Assembly: GCA_011959105.1 (NCBI GenBank)
Contig: BLLU01000179.1
Span: 1-64,000, forward strand
Length of the DNA stretch: 64,000 nt
DNA from: Lachnospiraceae bacterium
GTDB taxonomy: Bacteria > Bacillota > Clostridia > Lachnospirales > Lachnospiraceae
Reading direction: 5' to 3'
Shown here: piece by piece, positions 40,427-51,757 of the stretch
How the letters are laid out: each line of letters starts with the position of its first letter
Numbering within the stretch: position 1 is the first letter of the stretch
Made by a program: the position numbers and the translations under genes
Notes under the pieces: model-generated
Database searches by the model: none
What the model was told of the DNA's origin: nothing
The model's input: the letters and a program-made list of their open reading frames with translations, nothing else

Positions 40427-41155
40427 ATGTCAGGACATTCTAAATTTGCGAACATTAAGCATAAAAAGGAGAAGAACGACGCGGCAAAGGGTAAGATTTT
40501 CACCATTCTGGGACGGGAAATCGCCGTGGCGGTGAAGGAGGGCGGCCCGGATCCCAACAATAATTTCAAGCTGGCCACGGTGATTGCCAAGGCCAAGTCC
40601 AACAATATGCCCAACGATACCATTGAGAGGGGAATTAAGAAGGCAGCCGGGGACGTGGGCAATGTAAATTATGAGTACATTACGTATGAAGGCTATGGCC
40701 CCAACGGCATTGCCATCATCGTGGACACTCTCACGGACAACAAGAACCGTACCGCCGCCAATGTGAGGAGCGCTTTCACCAAGGGGCAGGGCAATATCGG
40801 TACTCCCGGCTGCGTGTCTTTCATGTTTGACAAGAAGGGGCAGATCATCATAGACCGGGAAGAGTGTGACATGGAGTTTGACGATCTGATGATGACGGCT
40901 CTGGATGCGGGAGCGGACGATATTGCGGAGGAGGAGGACAGCTTCGAGGTACTCACGGACCCGGATGCGCTGGAGACGGTGCGGCGGGGCCTGGAGGAGG
41001 CCGGTATCCCCATGGTAAGCGCGGAAGTCACCATGCTGCCTCAAAATTATGTGACCCTGACGGACGAAACCGCCGTCAAGAATCTCAACAGGATTCTGGA
41101 TATCCTGGAAGATGACGACGATGTGCAGAATGTGTACCATAACTGGGACGAGTAG
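40427..41155 (+). CDS. yebC: YebC/PmpR-family protein
   Basis: MSGHSKFANIKHKKEKNDAAKGKIFTILGREIAVAVKEGG. Confidence 0.95.
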   Translation: MSGHSKFANIKHKKEKNDAAKGKIFTILGREIAVAVKEGGPDPNNNFKLATVIAKAKSNNMPNDTIERGIKKAAGDVGNVNYEYITYEGYGPNGIAIIVDTLTDNKNRTAANVRSAFTKGQGNIGTPGCVSFMFDKKGQIIIDREECDMEFDDLMMTALDAGADDIAEEEDSFEVLTDPDALETVRRGLEEAGIPMVSAEVTMLPQNYVTLTDETAVKNLNRILDILEDDDDVQNVYHNWDE

Positions 41156-41168
41156 AGGAGGACATAGG

Positions 41169-42113
41169 ATGGACAGACTGGTGATCGTAGTTCCATGTTA
41201 TAACGAGGAGGAGGTGCTGAAGATCGCCTCCGAAGCGTTGCGGGGAGTACTGGATGACCTGGTGGCCAGGGAGAAGGTGGCCCCGGAGAGTTTTATCCTG
41301 TTTGTCAACGATGGCAGCCGGGACAGGACCTGGGAACTGATCGAGGAGGAGCACAGGCTGTATCCCGGGCAGATCCGCGGGGTGAAGCTGGCGGGCAATG
41401 TGGGACACCAGTTTGCGCTGACGGCTGGACTTCTGACAGCCATGGAGCGCTGCGATGTGACAGTCTCCATCGATGCGGATCTGCAGGACGATGTGACCGT
41501 GATTGAGGAGATGATTGATAAGTTCCATGAGGGCAATGACATTGTGTACGGTGTCCGCAGGGAGCGAAAGACGGATACCTTTTTCAAGCGTACCACAGCT
41601 CAGGCATTTTATAAGCTGATGGCGCTGATGGGCGTGAAAACCGTATATAACCATGCGGACTTTCGTCTGATGTCCAGACGGGCGGTGGAACATTTTTCCC
41701 AGTATAAGGAGACCAACCTCTTTCTTCGGGGCATGATGCCGCTGATCGGCTATCAGACCGACAACGTCTACTATGACAGGAAAGAGCGGGTGGCGGGAGA
41801 GTCCAAGTACCCCCTGAAGAAGATGCTGGCACTGGCTTTCAACGGCATTTCTTCGTTCAGCGTGAAGCCCATCAGCATGATAACCGGGCTGGGGCTTTTC
41901 ATTATCGTCTGCTCCGTTTTCGCGGCGATATATGCACTGATCTCCTATTTTACCGGCAGCGTGGTGCCGGGATGGACGTCTCTGATCCTGTCCATCTGGT
42001 TTCTGGGCGGCCTGCAGCTTATGGCTGTGGGCATGGTGGGCCAGTATATCGGCAAGATCTATATGGAGGTGAAGCAGCGCCCCAGATACAATATCGAAAA
42101 GATATTGGAGTGA
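41169..42113 (+). CDS. GT2 glycosyltransferase (bactoprenol-glucosyltransferase-like)
   Basis: LVIVVPCYNEEEVL, SIDADLQDDV, FRLMSRRAVE, two C-terminal TM segments. Confidence 0.9.
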   Translation: MDRLVIVVPCYNEEEVLKIASEALRGVLDDLVAREKVAPESFILFVNDGSRDRTWELIEEEHRLYPGQIRGVKLAGNVGHQFALTAGLLTAMERCDVTVSIDADLQDDVTVIEEMIDKFHEGNDIVYGVRRERKTDTFFKRTTAQAFYKLMALMGVKTVYNHADFRLMSRRAVEHFSQYKETNLFLRGMMPLIGYQTDNVYYDRKERVAGESKYPLKKMLALAFNGISSFSVKPISMITGLGLFIIVCSVFAAIYALISYFTGSVVPGWTSLILSIWFLGGLQLMAVGMVGQYIGKIYMEVKQRPRYNIEKILE

Positions 42114-42142
42114 GGGCTTCATGAAGGAGCGGGAGACGTAGG

Positions 42143-43714
42143 ATGAGTTTCAAGAAAAATGCGGTGAGTTATGGAATTTGGGCGCTGTATCTGATGGGAA
42201 TCGGTGTGGTGCTGTCCTTTATGGGGATGGTGGTGGGGCACCAGGATACGGGTGTGCCCTATATGGCCCTGCTCCTTGTGGCGCTGGCCTTCGGATCTCT
42301 TTTTCTGGTTTATTTCCTGGCCAAAAGGCTGGTGGACCGTGTGCAGATCAAGAAGATGACTTCCGACAGGGCTGCCTTGATAGAAGGAGTTTTGGCAGCG
42401 GCGCTTCTGGGGGTGGGAACCGTGCTGCGTCTGGTCATGACCGGCGGGGCGGGGGAGGAAGCCGCTTACTATGAAGTCGCCAAAGTGACGGAGGAGGGCA
42501 TGCAGGCCCAGTTGGTGCAGGGCAGCGTCTATTACTATCTGTGCCTGTTGAACGGCTTATTCCGGGTGGTGGGCAACAAATGGATGGCAGGAATCTATCT
42601 GCAGCTTGTTTTGCAGATGCTGGGGATTATCATTGCCTATTTTGCCGTGCGGCGGTTGGCCGGCAGAGGGCCGGCCCTGGTGTCCCTGCTGTTTCTGACA
42701 TTGGCCCCAGGCTCGGTCAGGGCCGGGGTGACCTATTCTCCCAAGATGTTGTATTTCTGTATATATGCGTTGATCCTGCTGATTATTGCTCAGTATCTGT
42801 GGAGGAGCACCCGGCCCGGTGGCCGGACTCTCACCTGGGTCCTGGCGGTGCTTTGCGGCGCGTTGGCGGGATTTGCAGGATATACGGATATTGTGGGCTT
42901 TACTTTGGCAATCCCGCTGTGCGGTCTGCCGGTGCTGAAGCGGGAACAAAGGGGCATGCTGCAATGGGTGGCCCAGTTTCTGGCTTCCATGCTGGCCATG
43001 GCAGGCGTCTTTTGCCTGCTGGTGCAGTTGGACAGTATTATGAGCGGCTCCACCTTTGGCAGAGTATTGCAGGCCTGGGGGGTCACATATTCGTTAAAAG
43101 GGGCGGACTACAGCTTTTTTTTCCAGGAAGGAGGCTATGAAACCTTCCTGTTGCTGGCACTGATGGCACTGGGGATTTTTACCTTTATGCGCAGAAAAAA
43201 TGAGGAAAGGTTTTCTCCCTGGGTGGTTACGGTGCTGTCTGTGACCCTGATGCGGATGCTGGGCATTCTGACGCCCAATATGAATGGCAGTTACCAGATG
43301 TTCTTTGCCATGACGGGGCTGGCCGGGGTGGCGTTCTGCGAATTGTTTGTCCAGGAAGGCCGGGAGGCAGAAGAACCGGGTCTGCCGGAGGCGGTGGTGG
43401 AGGACTTGGACCAGGATATGCCGGAGCCTGTGGCTGCCGGACAGAAGGAAGGCCTTTCGGCCGGTGTCTGGCCCCCGGAGCGGCCCGTGGAAAGCTTGCC
43501 GGAGCAGCCTGCAAACGCAGTTCCTCAAGCGGGGGAGAGGGAAGAGATGACTGAAAAGAAGCGGGAGGAGCTCAGACAGATACAGCTGATAGAGAATCCT
43601 CTGCCGCTGCCGAAAAAGCATGTGAAAAAGGTAATGGATTTCCCCATCCAGCCAGAGGCTTCCCAAATGCATTATGACCTGGAAGTGGATCCCGGTGACA
43701 ATTTTGATTTCTAA
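42143..43714 (+). CDS. multi-pass membrane protein, glycosyltransferase-C-like, with a soluble tail
   Basis: Many TM segments, charged C-terminal tail; adjacent to GT2. Confidence 0.65.
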   Translation: MSFKKNAVSYGIWALYLMGIGVVLSFMGMVVGHQDTGVPYMALLLVALAFGSLFLVYFLAKRLVDRVQIKKMTSDRAALIEGVLAAALLGVGTVLRLVMTGGAGEEAAYYEVAKVTEEGMQAQLVQGSVYYYLCLLNGLFRVVGNKWMAGIYLQLVLQMLGIIIAYFAVRRLAGRGPALVSLLFLTLAPGSVRAGVTYSPKMLYFCIYALILLIIAQYLWRSTRPGGRTLTWVLAVLCGALAGFAGYTDIVGFTLAIPLCGLPVLKREQRGMLQWVAQFLASMLAMAGVFCLLVQLDSIMSGSTFGRVLQAWGVTYSLKGADYSFFFQEGGYETFLLLALMALGIFTFMRRKNEERFSPWVVTVLSVTLMRMLGILTPNMNGSYQMFFAMTGLAGVAFCELFVQEGREAEEPGLPEAVVEDLDQDMPEPVAAGQKEGLSAGVWPPERPVESLPEQPANAVPQAGEREEMTEKKREELRQIQLIENPLPLPKKHVKKVMDFPIQPEASQMHYDLEVDPGDNFDF

Positions 43715-43827
43715 TTCGTAAAACAGGGAAGAAAAACCCGAGAATGAAAACCGCATATCTGGTTACGATAAGAGGAGAACCGGGAAGGGTTCTTCTCTTT
43801 AAGTTATCCGAAGATTGGGGGATCATT

Positions 43828-44562
43828 ATGAGCGACAAAGACAAACGCATCGGGGAAGAAGAGCATCGGGACGAACGGATCGAAAAAATCGGTCAGGTGA
43901 CACTTAACCAGAACGCGGACCACAAAAATATCCACCTGTTGTCCATAATAGGTGAGATCGAGGGGCACGACAATCTGTCCGGCAACTCCAAGACTACGAA
44001 ATACGAACATATCCTGCCTCAGCTGGCGGCCATCGAGGACAGCCAGGAGATCGACGGTGTGCTGGTGATCCTGAACACCATGGGCGGGGATGTGGAGGCA
44101 GGGCTGGCCATAGCGGAGATGCTGGCCTCCCTGAGCAAGCCCACCGTGTCCCTGGTGCTGGGGGGCAGTCACTCCATCGGCGTGCCCATCGCCGTCAGCA
44201 CCAGGTATTCTTTCATCGTGCCCACGGGGACCATGGTGATCCATCCGGTGCGCATGAACGGCACGGTGATCGGCGTGCCCCAGACTTTTGACTATTTCAA
44301 GCAGATTCAGGACCGGATCACCGGATTCGTCTGTCATCACTGCGAGATTGGCCAGAAGCGTATGGAAGAACTGATGATGGAGACAGGTATGCTCACCAAG
44401 GACGTGGGAACCATACTGGTGGGACAGGAGGCTGTGAAAATGGGCATCATTAACGAGGTGGGGGGGATAGACAGGGCGGTAGCCAAACTTCATGAACTGA
44501 TGCGGGAGCGGGACGCCGAAAATACCGAGACGGAGGAGAAGGCCGGAGAGGCGGCAAATTAA
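43828..44562 (+). CDS. ClpP-class serine protease, TepA-like
   Basis: GVLVILNTMGGDVEAGLAIAEMLASLSKPTVSLVLGGSHSIGVPIAVS, VIHPVRMNGTVIG. Confidence 0.87.
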   Translation: MSDKDKRIGEEEHRDERIEKIGQVTLNQNADHKNIHLLSIIGEIEGHDNLSGNSKTTKYEHILPQLAAIEDSQEIDGVLVILNTMGGDVEAGLAIAEMLASLSKPTVSLVLGGSHSIGVPIAVSTRYSFIVPTGTMVIHPVRMNGTVIGVPQTFDYFKQIQDRITGFVCHHCEIGQKRMEELMMETGMLTKDVGTILVGQEAVKMGIINEVGGIDRAVAKLHELMRERDAENTETEEKAGEAAN

Positions 44563-44565
44563 AGG

Positions 44566-44594
44566 ATGACAATCGGGGCGGGAAATGGTATAAT
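44566..44594 (+). promoter_or_regulatory. promoter candidate upstream of ftsK
   Basis: ATGACA, 17 nt, TATAAT. Confidence 0.5.
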
Positions 44595-44659
44595 AATGTT
44601 TGTTTGTCCAGGGCCGGGTACACAGGCCCTGGCCCCCCGGGGAAAAGGAGTATGGTGAG

Positions 44660-47530
44660 ATGGCAAATTCATCAGGCAGGAGGGCATCTTCAGCGGCAGG
44701 CAAGAGAGGCGGCAAAAAGTCGTCCGGCTCCGGCAGGAAGGGCAAAGCCCCTACATATGATTATGAGAAAGAAAATGAACTGTTCCACGAGATTGGCTTG
44801 ATTATATTTTTCATCTTGATGGTAATTTTGTTTTTATGCAACTTCGGCATTATCGGTCCGGCCGGCGATCTGGTCAGCGGGGTCTTGTTTGGTCTGTTCG
44901 GATTAACTTCCTATGCGGTGCCGGTGCTTTTGTTTGTGGCCGTGTCCTTCTGGTATGCCAATTCCGGCAATCCCAACGCGCTGCGTAAGCTGATTGCAGG
45001 CGCCGTTCTGTTTCTGATGGTGGGCGTGGTCTGTGAATTGTTTGCCCAAAACAGCCTGTCTCTGGAAAAATATGATATGGCGCGGATTTATGATACAGCC
45101 CGGGGGGACAGGACCGGCGGCGGCGTCATCGGCGGCAGCCTGGCCTATCTGCTGCACCATTATCTGGAGACTATAGGGACGGTGTTGGTGGTACTGCTCT
45201 GCGGCGCGATCAGTTTCATCCTTATGACGGAAAAGTCTCTGATCAGCGGCATGAAAAACGGCGGTTTTCGGATGCTGGAGCGCACCAGGGAAGATTCCCG
45301 GCGCAGGAGAGAGTATGCGAGAGCGCGCAGAGAGGAACAGGAGGAGGAATATCTCAGCCGCCGGGAGCAGCGCCAGGAAGCGGACAGGCTGCGCCGGGAG
45401 GAACAGGAGCAGGCCAGGGCCAGACGGGAGGAGGAGCGCCGTCAGAGGGCAATGGAGAAGGAAAGCGGCAGAGCGCAGCGCCGGGAGGAGAAGGAGACGG
45501 AAAAGATTCTGCGGATGGACAGAAAGGTGTCCGGCGTGATTCTGGACACGGCCATCACCCGGGAAAGCGAAGAGCGCAGGCGTGACGATATCCATGAGAT
45601 CATGTGGAATGAGGACGGGGAAGAGTACATACCTTCCGAGGAGGAGGGCGTTATGCCGGAACTGCCGGAGGAAGAGAAGCCTTTGGGCAGCGTTTTTGAC
45701 TTTGACAATATCCGCATACGCAGTGCGCATCAGTTGACAATTGATGAGGCAGAGGAGGAACCGGAGCAGTTTTATTCTACCCTGGAGCCGGATCCCGTGG
45801 CGCCGGTGAACCCTTTCAACAGTCCTATCCGGCAGGAGGATTCTTCGGAGACGGAGAATCCGCCGAGAGCGGAAGAACTGCTTGAGGTAGGCGGCCCTGT
45901 ACAGGCAGGGGAGACTTTTGAGGGCCAGGACATCCGGGTACACAGGGAGGATGTGGAGGAGCCGTCCGGCCAGCGGGTCAGACCTGCGGCGCGCCTGGAG
46001 GAGTCCTCCAGCCGGGAAGGGAGGACCCAGCAGACGCAGGACATGGGGGCGGTGCAGGGGGCTGTTATTCCCAGGAAATATATGTTCCCGCCTGTATCTC
46101 TGCTGCAGAAGGGCAAGGGAGGAAATAAGGATACCACCCAGGAACTGAAACAGACGGCCATGCGCCTGCAGCAGACCCTGGAGAATTTTGGGGTCAGGGT
46201 CACCATTACCGATATCAGCCAGGGTCCCAGTGTGACCAGATATGAACTGCAGCCGGAACAGGGCGTTAAGGTCAGCAAGATCGTGGGACTTACCGATGAT
46301 ATCAAGCTGAACCTGGCAGCCACGGATATCCGCATCGAGGCGCCCATACCCGGCAAGGCGGCCATCGGCATTGAGGTGCCCAACAAGGAAAACATGGCGG
46401 TGGCGCTGCGGGATTTGCTGGAGAGCAAGGAGTTCAAAGATTTTTCCTCCAACCTGGCTTTTGCCGTGGGTAAGGATATCGGAGGACAGACGGTGGTGTC
46501 GGACATAGCCAAGATGCCCCATATGCTGATTGCGGGAGCCACCGGTTCCGGCAAGTCTGTGTGTATCAACACTTTGATTATGAGTATCCTGTATAAGGCT
46601 CACCCGGAGGAGGTGAAGCTGATTATGGTGGATCCCAAGGTGGTGGAACTCAGCGTATACAACGGTATTCCCCATCTGTTGATCCCGGTGGTGACGGATC
46701 CCAAGAAAGCCTCTGCCGCTCTGCATTGGGGGGTGGCGGAGATGACTGACCGCTATAAGAAATTTGCGGATTTCAACGTGCGTGACCTGAAGGGTTACAA
46801 TAAGAAGGTGGAGGCTATGAGGGAAAGTGATCCCCAGGCCCCTGCCAAGATGCCCCAGATCGTCATTATTGTGGATGAGCTGGCGGATCTGATGATGGTA
46901 TCCCCGGGGGAAGTGGAGGAGTCCATCTGCCGCCTGGCCCAGCTTGCCAGGGCGGCGGGCATCCACCTGATTATTGCTACCCAGCGGCCCAGTGTGGATG
47001 TCATCACCGGCCTGATTAAGGCCAACATGCCCAGCCGGGTGGCCTTCTCCGTGTCCAGCGGCGTGGACTCCCGCACCATCCTGGATATGAACGGCGCGGA
47101 AAAGCTGCTGGGCAAGGGGGACATGCTATTTTACCCCCAGGGGTATTCCAAGCCGGCCAGAATACAGGGTGCTTTTGTGTCGGACAAGGAAGTGTCCGAC
47201 GTGGTGGATTTTTTGAAAAACCAGACCCTGGGCAACACCTATGCCGCGGATGTGGAAGAGCAGCTTAAGAGTATGGGCGGCCCTGGAGGTCCAGGAGGCG
47301 GAGACGAGAGAGACGAGTACTTTGAGGAGGCCGGGCGCTTCATCATCGACAAGGATAAGGCTTCCATCGGTATGCTGCAGCGCGCTTTCAAGATTGGCTT
47401 CAACCGTGCGGCGCGGATCATGGAACAGCTTCATGACTATGGGGTTGTGGGGGAGGAGGAGGGCACCAAGCCCCGGAAGATCCTGATGAGCACGGAGGAG
47501 TTTGAGCAGATGCTGGAGGAAATTGTATAA
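44660..47530 (+). CDS. ftsK: FtsK/SpoIIIE DNA translocase
   Basis: Four TM region, [55 protein letters not shown]-terminal gamma-like winged helix. Confidence 0.95.
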   Translation: MANSSGRRASSAAGKRGGKKSSGSGRKGKAPTYDYEKENELFHEIGLIIFFILMVILFLCNFGIIGPAGDLVSGVLFGLFGLTSYAVPVLLFVAVSFWYANSGNPNALRKLIAGAVLFLMVGVVCELFAQNSLSLEKYDMARIYDTARGDRTGGGVIGGSLAYLLHHYLETIGTVLVVLLCGAISFILMTEKSLISGMKNGGFRMLERTREDSRRRREYARARREEQEEEYLSRREQRQEADRLRREEQEQARARREEERRQRAMEKESGRAQRREEKETEKILRMDRKVSGVILDTAITRESEERRRDDIHEIMWNEDGEEYIPSEEEGVMPELPEEEKPLGSVFDFDNIRIRSAHQLTIDEAEEEPEQFYSTLEPDPVAPVNPFNSPIRQEDSSETENPPRAEELLEVGGPVQAGETFEGQDIRVHREDVEEPSGQRVRPAARLEESSSREGRTQQTQDMGAVQGAVIPRKYMFPPVSLLQKGKGGNKDTTQELKQTAMRLQQTLENFGVRVTITDISQGPSVTRYELQPEQGVKVSKIVGLTDDIKLNLAATDIRIEAPIPGKAAIGIEVPNKENMAVALRDLLESKEFKDFSSNLAFAVGKDIGGQTVVSDIAKMPHMLIAGATGSGKSVCINTLIMSILYKAHPEEVKLIMVDPKVVELSVYNGIPHLLIPVVTDPKKASAALHWGVAEMTDRYKKFADFNVRDLKGYNKKVEAMRESDPQAPAKMPQIVIIVDELADLMMVSPGEVEESICRLAQLARAAGIHLIIATQRPSVDVITGLIKANMPSRVAFSVSSGVDSRTILDMNGAEKLLGKGDMLFYPQGYSKPARIQGAFVSDKEVSDVVDFLKNQTLGNTYAADVEEQLKSMGGPGGPGGGDERDEYFEEAGRFIIDKDKASIGMLQRAFKIGFNRAARIMEQLHDYGVVGEEEGTKPRKILMSTEEFEQMLEEIV

Positions 47531-47573
47531 CAAGACTGCCCGGAAATTATGTAGGGTAAAAAGGAGGCGGACC

Positions 47574-49244
47574 ATGAAAACAGACATTCAGATTGCGCAG
47601 GAAGCGGTGCTGGAGCCGGTCACACTGGTGGCGGAGCGCGCGGGAATCCCCCAGGAGGAGTTGGAACTGTACGGCAAATATAAGGCCAAGGTTTCCGATG
47701 ACTATATCCGGCGGCTTCAGGACCGGCCGGAAGGCAAACTGATCCTGGTGACGGCCATCAATCCCACCCCGGCCGGGGAGGGCAAGACCACGGTCACTGT
47801 GGGCCTGGGAGAAGCCTTCGGGCAGTTGGGGAAAAAGGCGGTTATCGCTCTGCGGGAGCCTTCTCTGGGGCCGTGTTTCGGCATTAAGGGAGGGGCAGCC
47901 GGGGGAGGATATGCCCAGGTGGTGCCCATGGAGGATCTGAACCTTCATTTCACCGGGGATTTTCACGCCATTACCAGCGCCAATAATCTGCTGGCAGCGC
48001 TGCTGGACAACCATATCCAGCAGGGCAACGAACTGGGGATCGACACCCGGCAGGTGGTGTGGAAGCGCTGCATGGATATGAACGACCGGGTGCTGCGCAA
48101 CATTGTGGTGGGCATGGGGGCCAAGATGGACGGCGTGGTCCGGGAGGATCATTTTGTGATCACGGTGGCTTCGGAGATCATGGCCATCCTTTGTCTGGCC
48201 ACCGATCTGCAGGATCTGAAGGAAAGACTTTCCCGGATCGTAGTGGCCTACAATTATGAGGGGGAACCTGTGACAGCGGGACAGCTTCAGGCTGTGGGAG
48301 CCATGGCGGCTCTGCTGAAAGACGCTCTCAAGCCCAATCTGATCCAGACTCTGGAGCATACTCCGGCATTGGTACACGGCGGTCCCTTTGCCAACATCGC
48401 CCATGGATGCAATTCCATCATCGCCACCAGGGCAGCCTTGAAAATGGCGGATTACTGCATCACGGAGGCGGGATTCGGTGCGGATCTGGGCGCGGAGAAG
48501 TTCTTTGACATCAAATGCCGTCAGGCGCGGCTGGCGCCGGACGCCGTGGTGCTGGTAGCCACCATAAGAGCGCTGAAATATAACGGCGGTGTGCGAAAAG
48601 AGCAGCTTTCCCAGGAGAATCTGGAAGCTCTGGAAAGAGGGATTGTCAATCTGGAGAAGCATATCGAAAATCTGCAGAAGTACGGTGTGCCGGTGGTGGT
48701 GACGCTGAATGCGTTCACAGCCGACACGGAGGCGGAGACCGCTTTCGTAAAGCATTTCTGTGAGGAAAGAGGCTGTGCTTTCGCACTGGCCAGAGTGTGG
48801 GAACAGGGCGGCCCGGGCGGCGTGGAACTGGCGGAAAAGGTTCTGGAGACCTTGGAGCAGAAAGAGAGCCATTTCCGGGTGCTGTATGAGGACAGCCTGC
48901 CCTTAAAGGACAAGGTGGTAAAGGTAGCCACGGAAATCTATGGGGCAGGGAAAGTACATTTTGCTCCCGGAGCGGCAAAGCAGTTGCAGCGTCTGGAGGA
49001 ACTGGGCTATGGGGAACTGCCGGTGTGTATGGCCAAGACCCAGTATTCCCTGTCCGATGACCCGGCTCTGCTGGGCAGGCCGGAGAACTTTGAGATGAAT
49101 GTACGGGAAGTTTATGTTTCCGCCGGCGCCGGATTTGTGGTGGTGCTGACGGGAGCCGTGGTGACTATGCCCGGGCTGTCCAGGAATCCTGCTGCCTATG
49201 GGATCGACGTGGATGAACAGGGGAGGATCACGGGATTATTTTGA
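47574..49244 (+). CDS. fhs: formate--tetrahydrofolate ligase
   Basis: [78 protein letters not shown]. Confidence 0.97.
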   Translation: MKTDIQIAQEAVLEPVTLVAERAGIPQEELELYGKYKAKVSDDYIRRLQDRPEGKLILVTAINPTPAGEGKTTVTVGLGEAFGQLGKKAVIALREPSLGPCFGIKGGAAGGGYAQVVPMEDLNLHFTGDFHAITSANNLLAALLDNHIQQGNELGIDTRQVVWKRCMDMNDRVLRNIVVGMGAKMDGVVREDHFVITVASEIMAILCLATDLQDLKERLSRIVVAYNYEGEPVTAGQLQAVGAMAALLKDALKPNLIQTLEHTPALVHGGPFANIAHGCNSIIATRAALKMADYCITEAGFGADLGAEKFFDIKCRQARLAPDAVVLVATIRALKYNGGVRKEQLSQENLEALERGIVNLEKHIENLQKYGVPVVVTLNAFTADTEAETAFVKHFCEERGCAFALARVWEQGGPGGVELAEKVLETLEQKESHFRVLYEDSLPLKDKVVKVATEIYGAGKVHFAPGAAKQLQRLEELGYGELPVCMAKTQYSLSDDPALLGRPENFEMNVREVYVSAGAGFVVVLTGAVVTMPGLSRNPAAYGIDVDEQGRITGLF

Positions 49245-49312
49245 GGAAGCCTGGACGGTGGATGCAAAAGCGTGTCGGGAGGATATTTGCGAAAATAAGA
49301 TGGGAGGATGAA

Positions 49313-50161
49313 ATGACACAGATTATTGACGGGAAGCAAATCAGCGCGGAGATCAAAGACGAGTTGAAGGAGCAGGTGGCGGTTTACAGGGCCCAGGGGA
49401 AGGAAATCTGTCTGGCGGTGATACAGGTGGGGGACGATCCCGCCTCCAGCGTTTATGTGCGCAACAAGAAGAAGGCCTGCGAGTATATCGGGATTCGTTC
49501 CCTGTCCTATGAACTGCCCTCCCAAACCACGGAGCAGGAGCTGCTTTCTCTGGTGGAGGAACTCAATGCCAGGGCGGATGTGAACGGCATTTTGGTGCAG
49601 CTGCCTCTGCCGGGACAGATCAACGAGGAAAAGGTACTCAATGCCATCAGCCCGCTTAAGGATGTGGACGGATTTCATCCCATGAATGTGGGGGCGTTAT
49701 GTATCGGGAAAAAGGGATTTGTGTCCTGCACCCCCGCCGGGGTAATTCAACTGCTGAAGCGCTCCGGCATTTCCGTCAGCGGGAAGGAATGCGTGGTGGT
49801 GGGCCGCAGTAATATTGTGGGCAAGCCCATGGCCCTGCTGCTTTTGCGGGAGAACGGCACCGTGACGGTGGCCCACAGCCGGACCGAGGATTTAAAGGCA
49901 GTCACCCGCCGGGCGGATATCCTGGTGGTGGCGGTGGGTAAACCTCTGATGATTACTGCGGACTATGTAAAGGAGGGAGCCGTGGTGGTTGACGTGGGCA
50001 TTCACCGGGATGACAACAATAAGTTGTGCGGGGATGTGGATTATGGTTCCGTGGCGCCTCACTGCAGTGCCATCACCCCGGTTCCCGGCGGCGTGGGTCC
50101 CATGACCATAGCCATGTTGATGAAGAATTGTGTGGACAGCGTTTTGCTTCAGGAACGTTGA
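49313..50161 (+). CDS. folD: methylenetetrahydrofolate dehydrogenase/cyclohydrolase
   Basis: VGDDPASSVYVRNKKKACEYIGI, GILVQLPLPGQINEE, VVVGRSNIVGKPMALLLL, TPVPGGVGPMTIAML. Confidence 0.96.
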   Translation: MTQIIDGKQISAEIKDELKEQVAVYRAQGKEICLAVIQVGDDPASSVYVRNKKKACEYIGIRSLSYELPSQTTEQELLSLVEELNARADVNGILVQLPLPGQINEEKVLNAISPLKDVDGFHPMNVGALCIGKKGFVSCTPAGVIQLLKRSGISVSGKECVVVGRSNIVGKPMALLLLRENGTVTVAHSRTEDLKAVTRRADILVVAVGKPLMITADYVKEGAVVVDVGIHRDDNNKLCGDVDYGSVAPHCSAITPVPGGVGPMTIAMLMKNCVDSVLLQER

Positions 50162-50196
50162 GGGGTATTTTGTTGAAAGGGCGGAAGTAAATTCGT

Positions 50197-51627
50197 ATGA
50201 ATTGTCCGAAATGCGGAGCAGAAATAGAAGAGGGTTCGCTCTATTGCGGGGTCTGCGGGGAAGATATACACATTGTACCCGATTTTGAATCGGAAGTGGA
50301 ACAGAGCATGCAGGCTACGCTGGAACATATTGCGGAAGAACTGCAAATTTCTGAAACTGCTTTCTCTTCCGGGGAGACGGCCGGGCCGGAGTTCCCTCAA
50401 AAAAAGAAGAAGAGTTATCTGGGATGGCTGATCGGGATATTTTTCCTGCTGATTCTGGTTCTGTCCGGCGTGCTGATCGGCGTCTGGCAGCATATGGAGA
50501 ATTCCGTGGAATACCAGATTGCCAGAGCGGTGGAATGTGTCAGGGCCCAGAACTATGAACAGGCGGTCAGCTATTATATCCGTGCCCGGCAATTAGGCAG
50601 CACCGATCCGGAAGTGGGATTTGCCCTGGCGGAATGTTATTATACAATGGATAATGTTGGGGGATATGAGAGCCAGTTGTCGGACCTGATTGAAGGCGGA
50701 CTGCTGGACCAGAAGCAGCTTGAGAGGGCCTATTCCCAGCTGATTCAGTCCTACAGGGCCAGAAATGATTACCAGACGATTGACAGTCTGCTGAATAACT
50801 GTGATAATGAAGTTATCAGAAGCACATATCAGAACTTACAGGCCAAAGCGCCGGAGTTCGGGTTTGAGGAAGGGTATTATCAGGAGATTTTGCCCCTGAA
50901 ACTCAGTTCCAACACGGCGGGGACTATCTACTATACCATGGACGGCTCGGAGCCGGATGAGAACAGTTCGGTATATACGGCGCCCATCTTCCTGGACAAC
51001 GGGGAACATACCATCAAGGCCGTGTTTGTAAACCAATATGGTCTGGTCAGCGATGTGGTGACCAAGAACTACCTGATCGAACTGAAGATTCCCGTTGCGC
51101 CGGATGTGGTGACGGCCAGCGGCCAGTACAGCAGTCCCACCCTGATCCAGATCAATCGGGAGGAGGATGAAACGGTTTACTATACCACGGACGGCACGGT
51201 TCCCACCATAGACTCTGCACGGTATACGGGGCCCATTCCCATGCCCTTGGGCGATTCCGTGTACTCCTTTGCCATCATTGAGGAGGATGGGATCGTGGGC
51301 GAGGTTGCGGAGCGTGCTTACAGTCTGCAGTTAAATACGGATATTTCGGTGGATATGGCCACAGTGACTGTCTATAATGAGATGATGCGCACGGGGAGAA
51401 TCCAGACCCCTGAGGGATTTGCAGGAGAAAGCGGCATATACCAGTATCGGTTCCAATATCCGCTGACAGTTGGCGAGGAGGATTATTATATCTTTGCGGA
51501 ACTGCATGTGGACGAAAGCGGGGGCAGCATCCGCACAGGCAGTTATTACGCAGTCCATGCATATAACTGTATCTGCTATAAGCTGCTGACGGACGGCGGC
51601 AGCTACAGCATAGCGGAAATTCCATGA
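50197..51627 (+). CDS. zinc-ribbon membrane protein with two chitobiase/beta-hexosaminidase C-terminal-like repeats
   Basis: MNCPKCGAEIEEGSLYCGVCGED, TM segment, YYTMDGSEPDENSSVYTAPI and YYTTDGTVPTIDSARYTGPI. Confidence 0.8.
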   Translation: MNCPKCGAEIEEGSLYCGVCGEDIHIVPDFESEVEQSMQATLEHIAEELQISETAFSSGETAGPEFPQKKKKSYLGWLIGIFFLLILVLSGVLIGVWQHMENSVEYQIARAVECVRAQNYEQAVSYYIRARQLGSTDPEVGFALAECYYTMDNVGGYESQLSDLIEGGLLDQKQLERAYSQLIQSYRARNDYQTIDSLLNNCDNEVIRSTYQNLQAKAPEFGFEEGYYQEILPLKLSSNTAGTIYYTMDGSEPDENSSVYTAPIFLDNGEHTIKAVFVNQYGLVSDVVTKNYLIELKIPVAPDVVTASGQYSSPTLIQINREEDETVYYTTDGTVPTIDSARYTGPIPMPLGDSVYSFAIIEEDGIVGEVAERAYSLQLNTDISVDMATVTVYNEMMRTGRIQTPEGFAGESGIYQYRFQYPLTVGEEDYYIFAELHVDESGGSIRTGSYYAVHAYNCICYKLLTDGGSYSIAEIP

Positions 51628-51757
51628 TGGGCCGGACTGCCCATTGCTGTATATGCGGCCTCAGGAGCGGACAGACAGGGCAGCGCCGCCCCACACGGCA
51701 GAAGGGAAAATGCGGAACGGGAACAGTATGTTCCGGAATTATAAGTAGGAGGAGAGT

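Noticed and set aside
44903-46966. 687-aa antisense ORF opposite ftsK
   Set aside because: Shadow ORF on the opposite strand of a well-supported GC-rich gene; no recognisable domain and no ribosome binding context.
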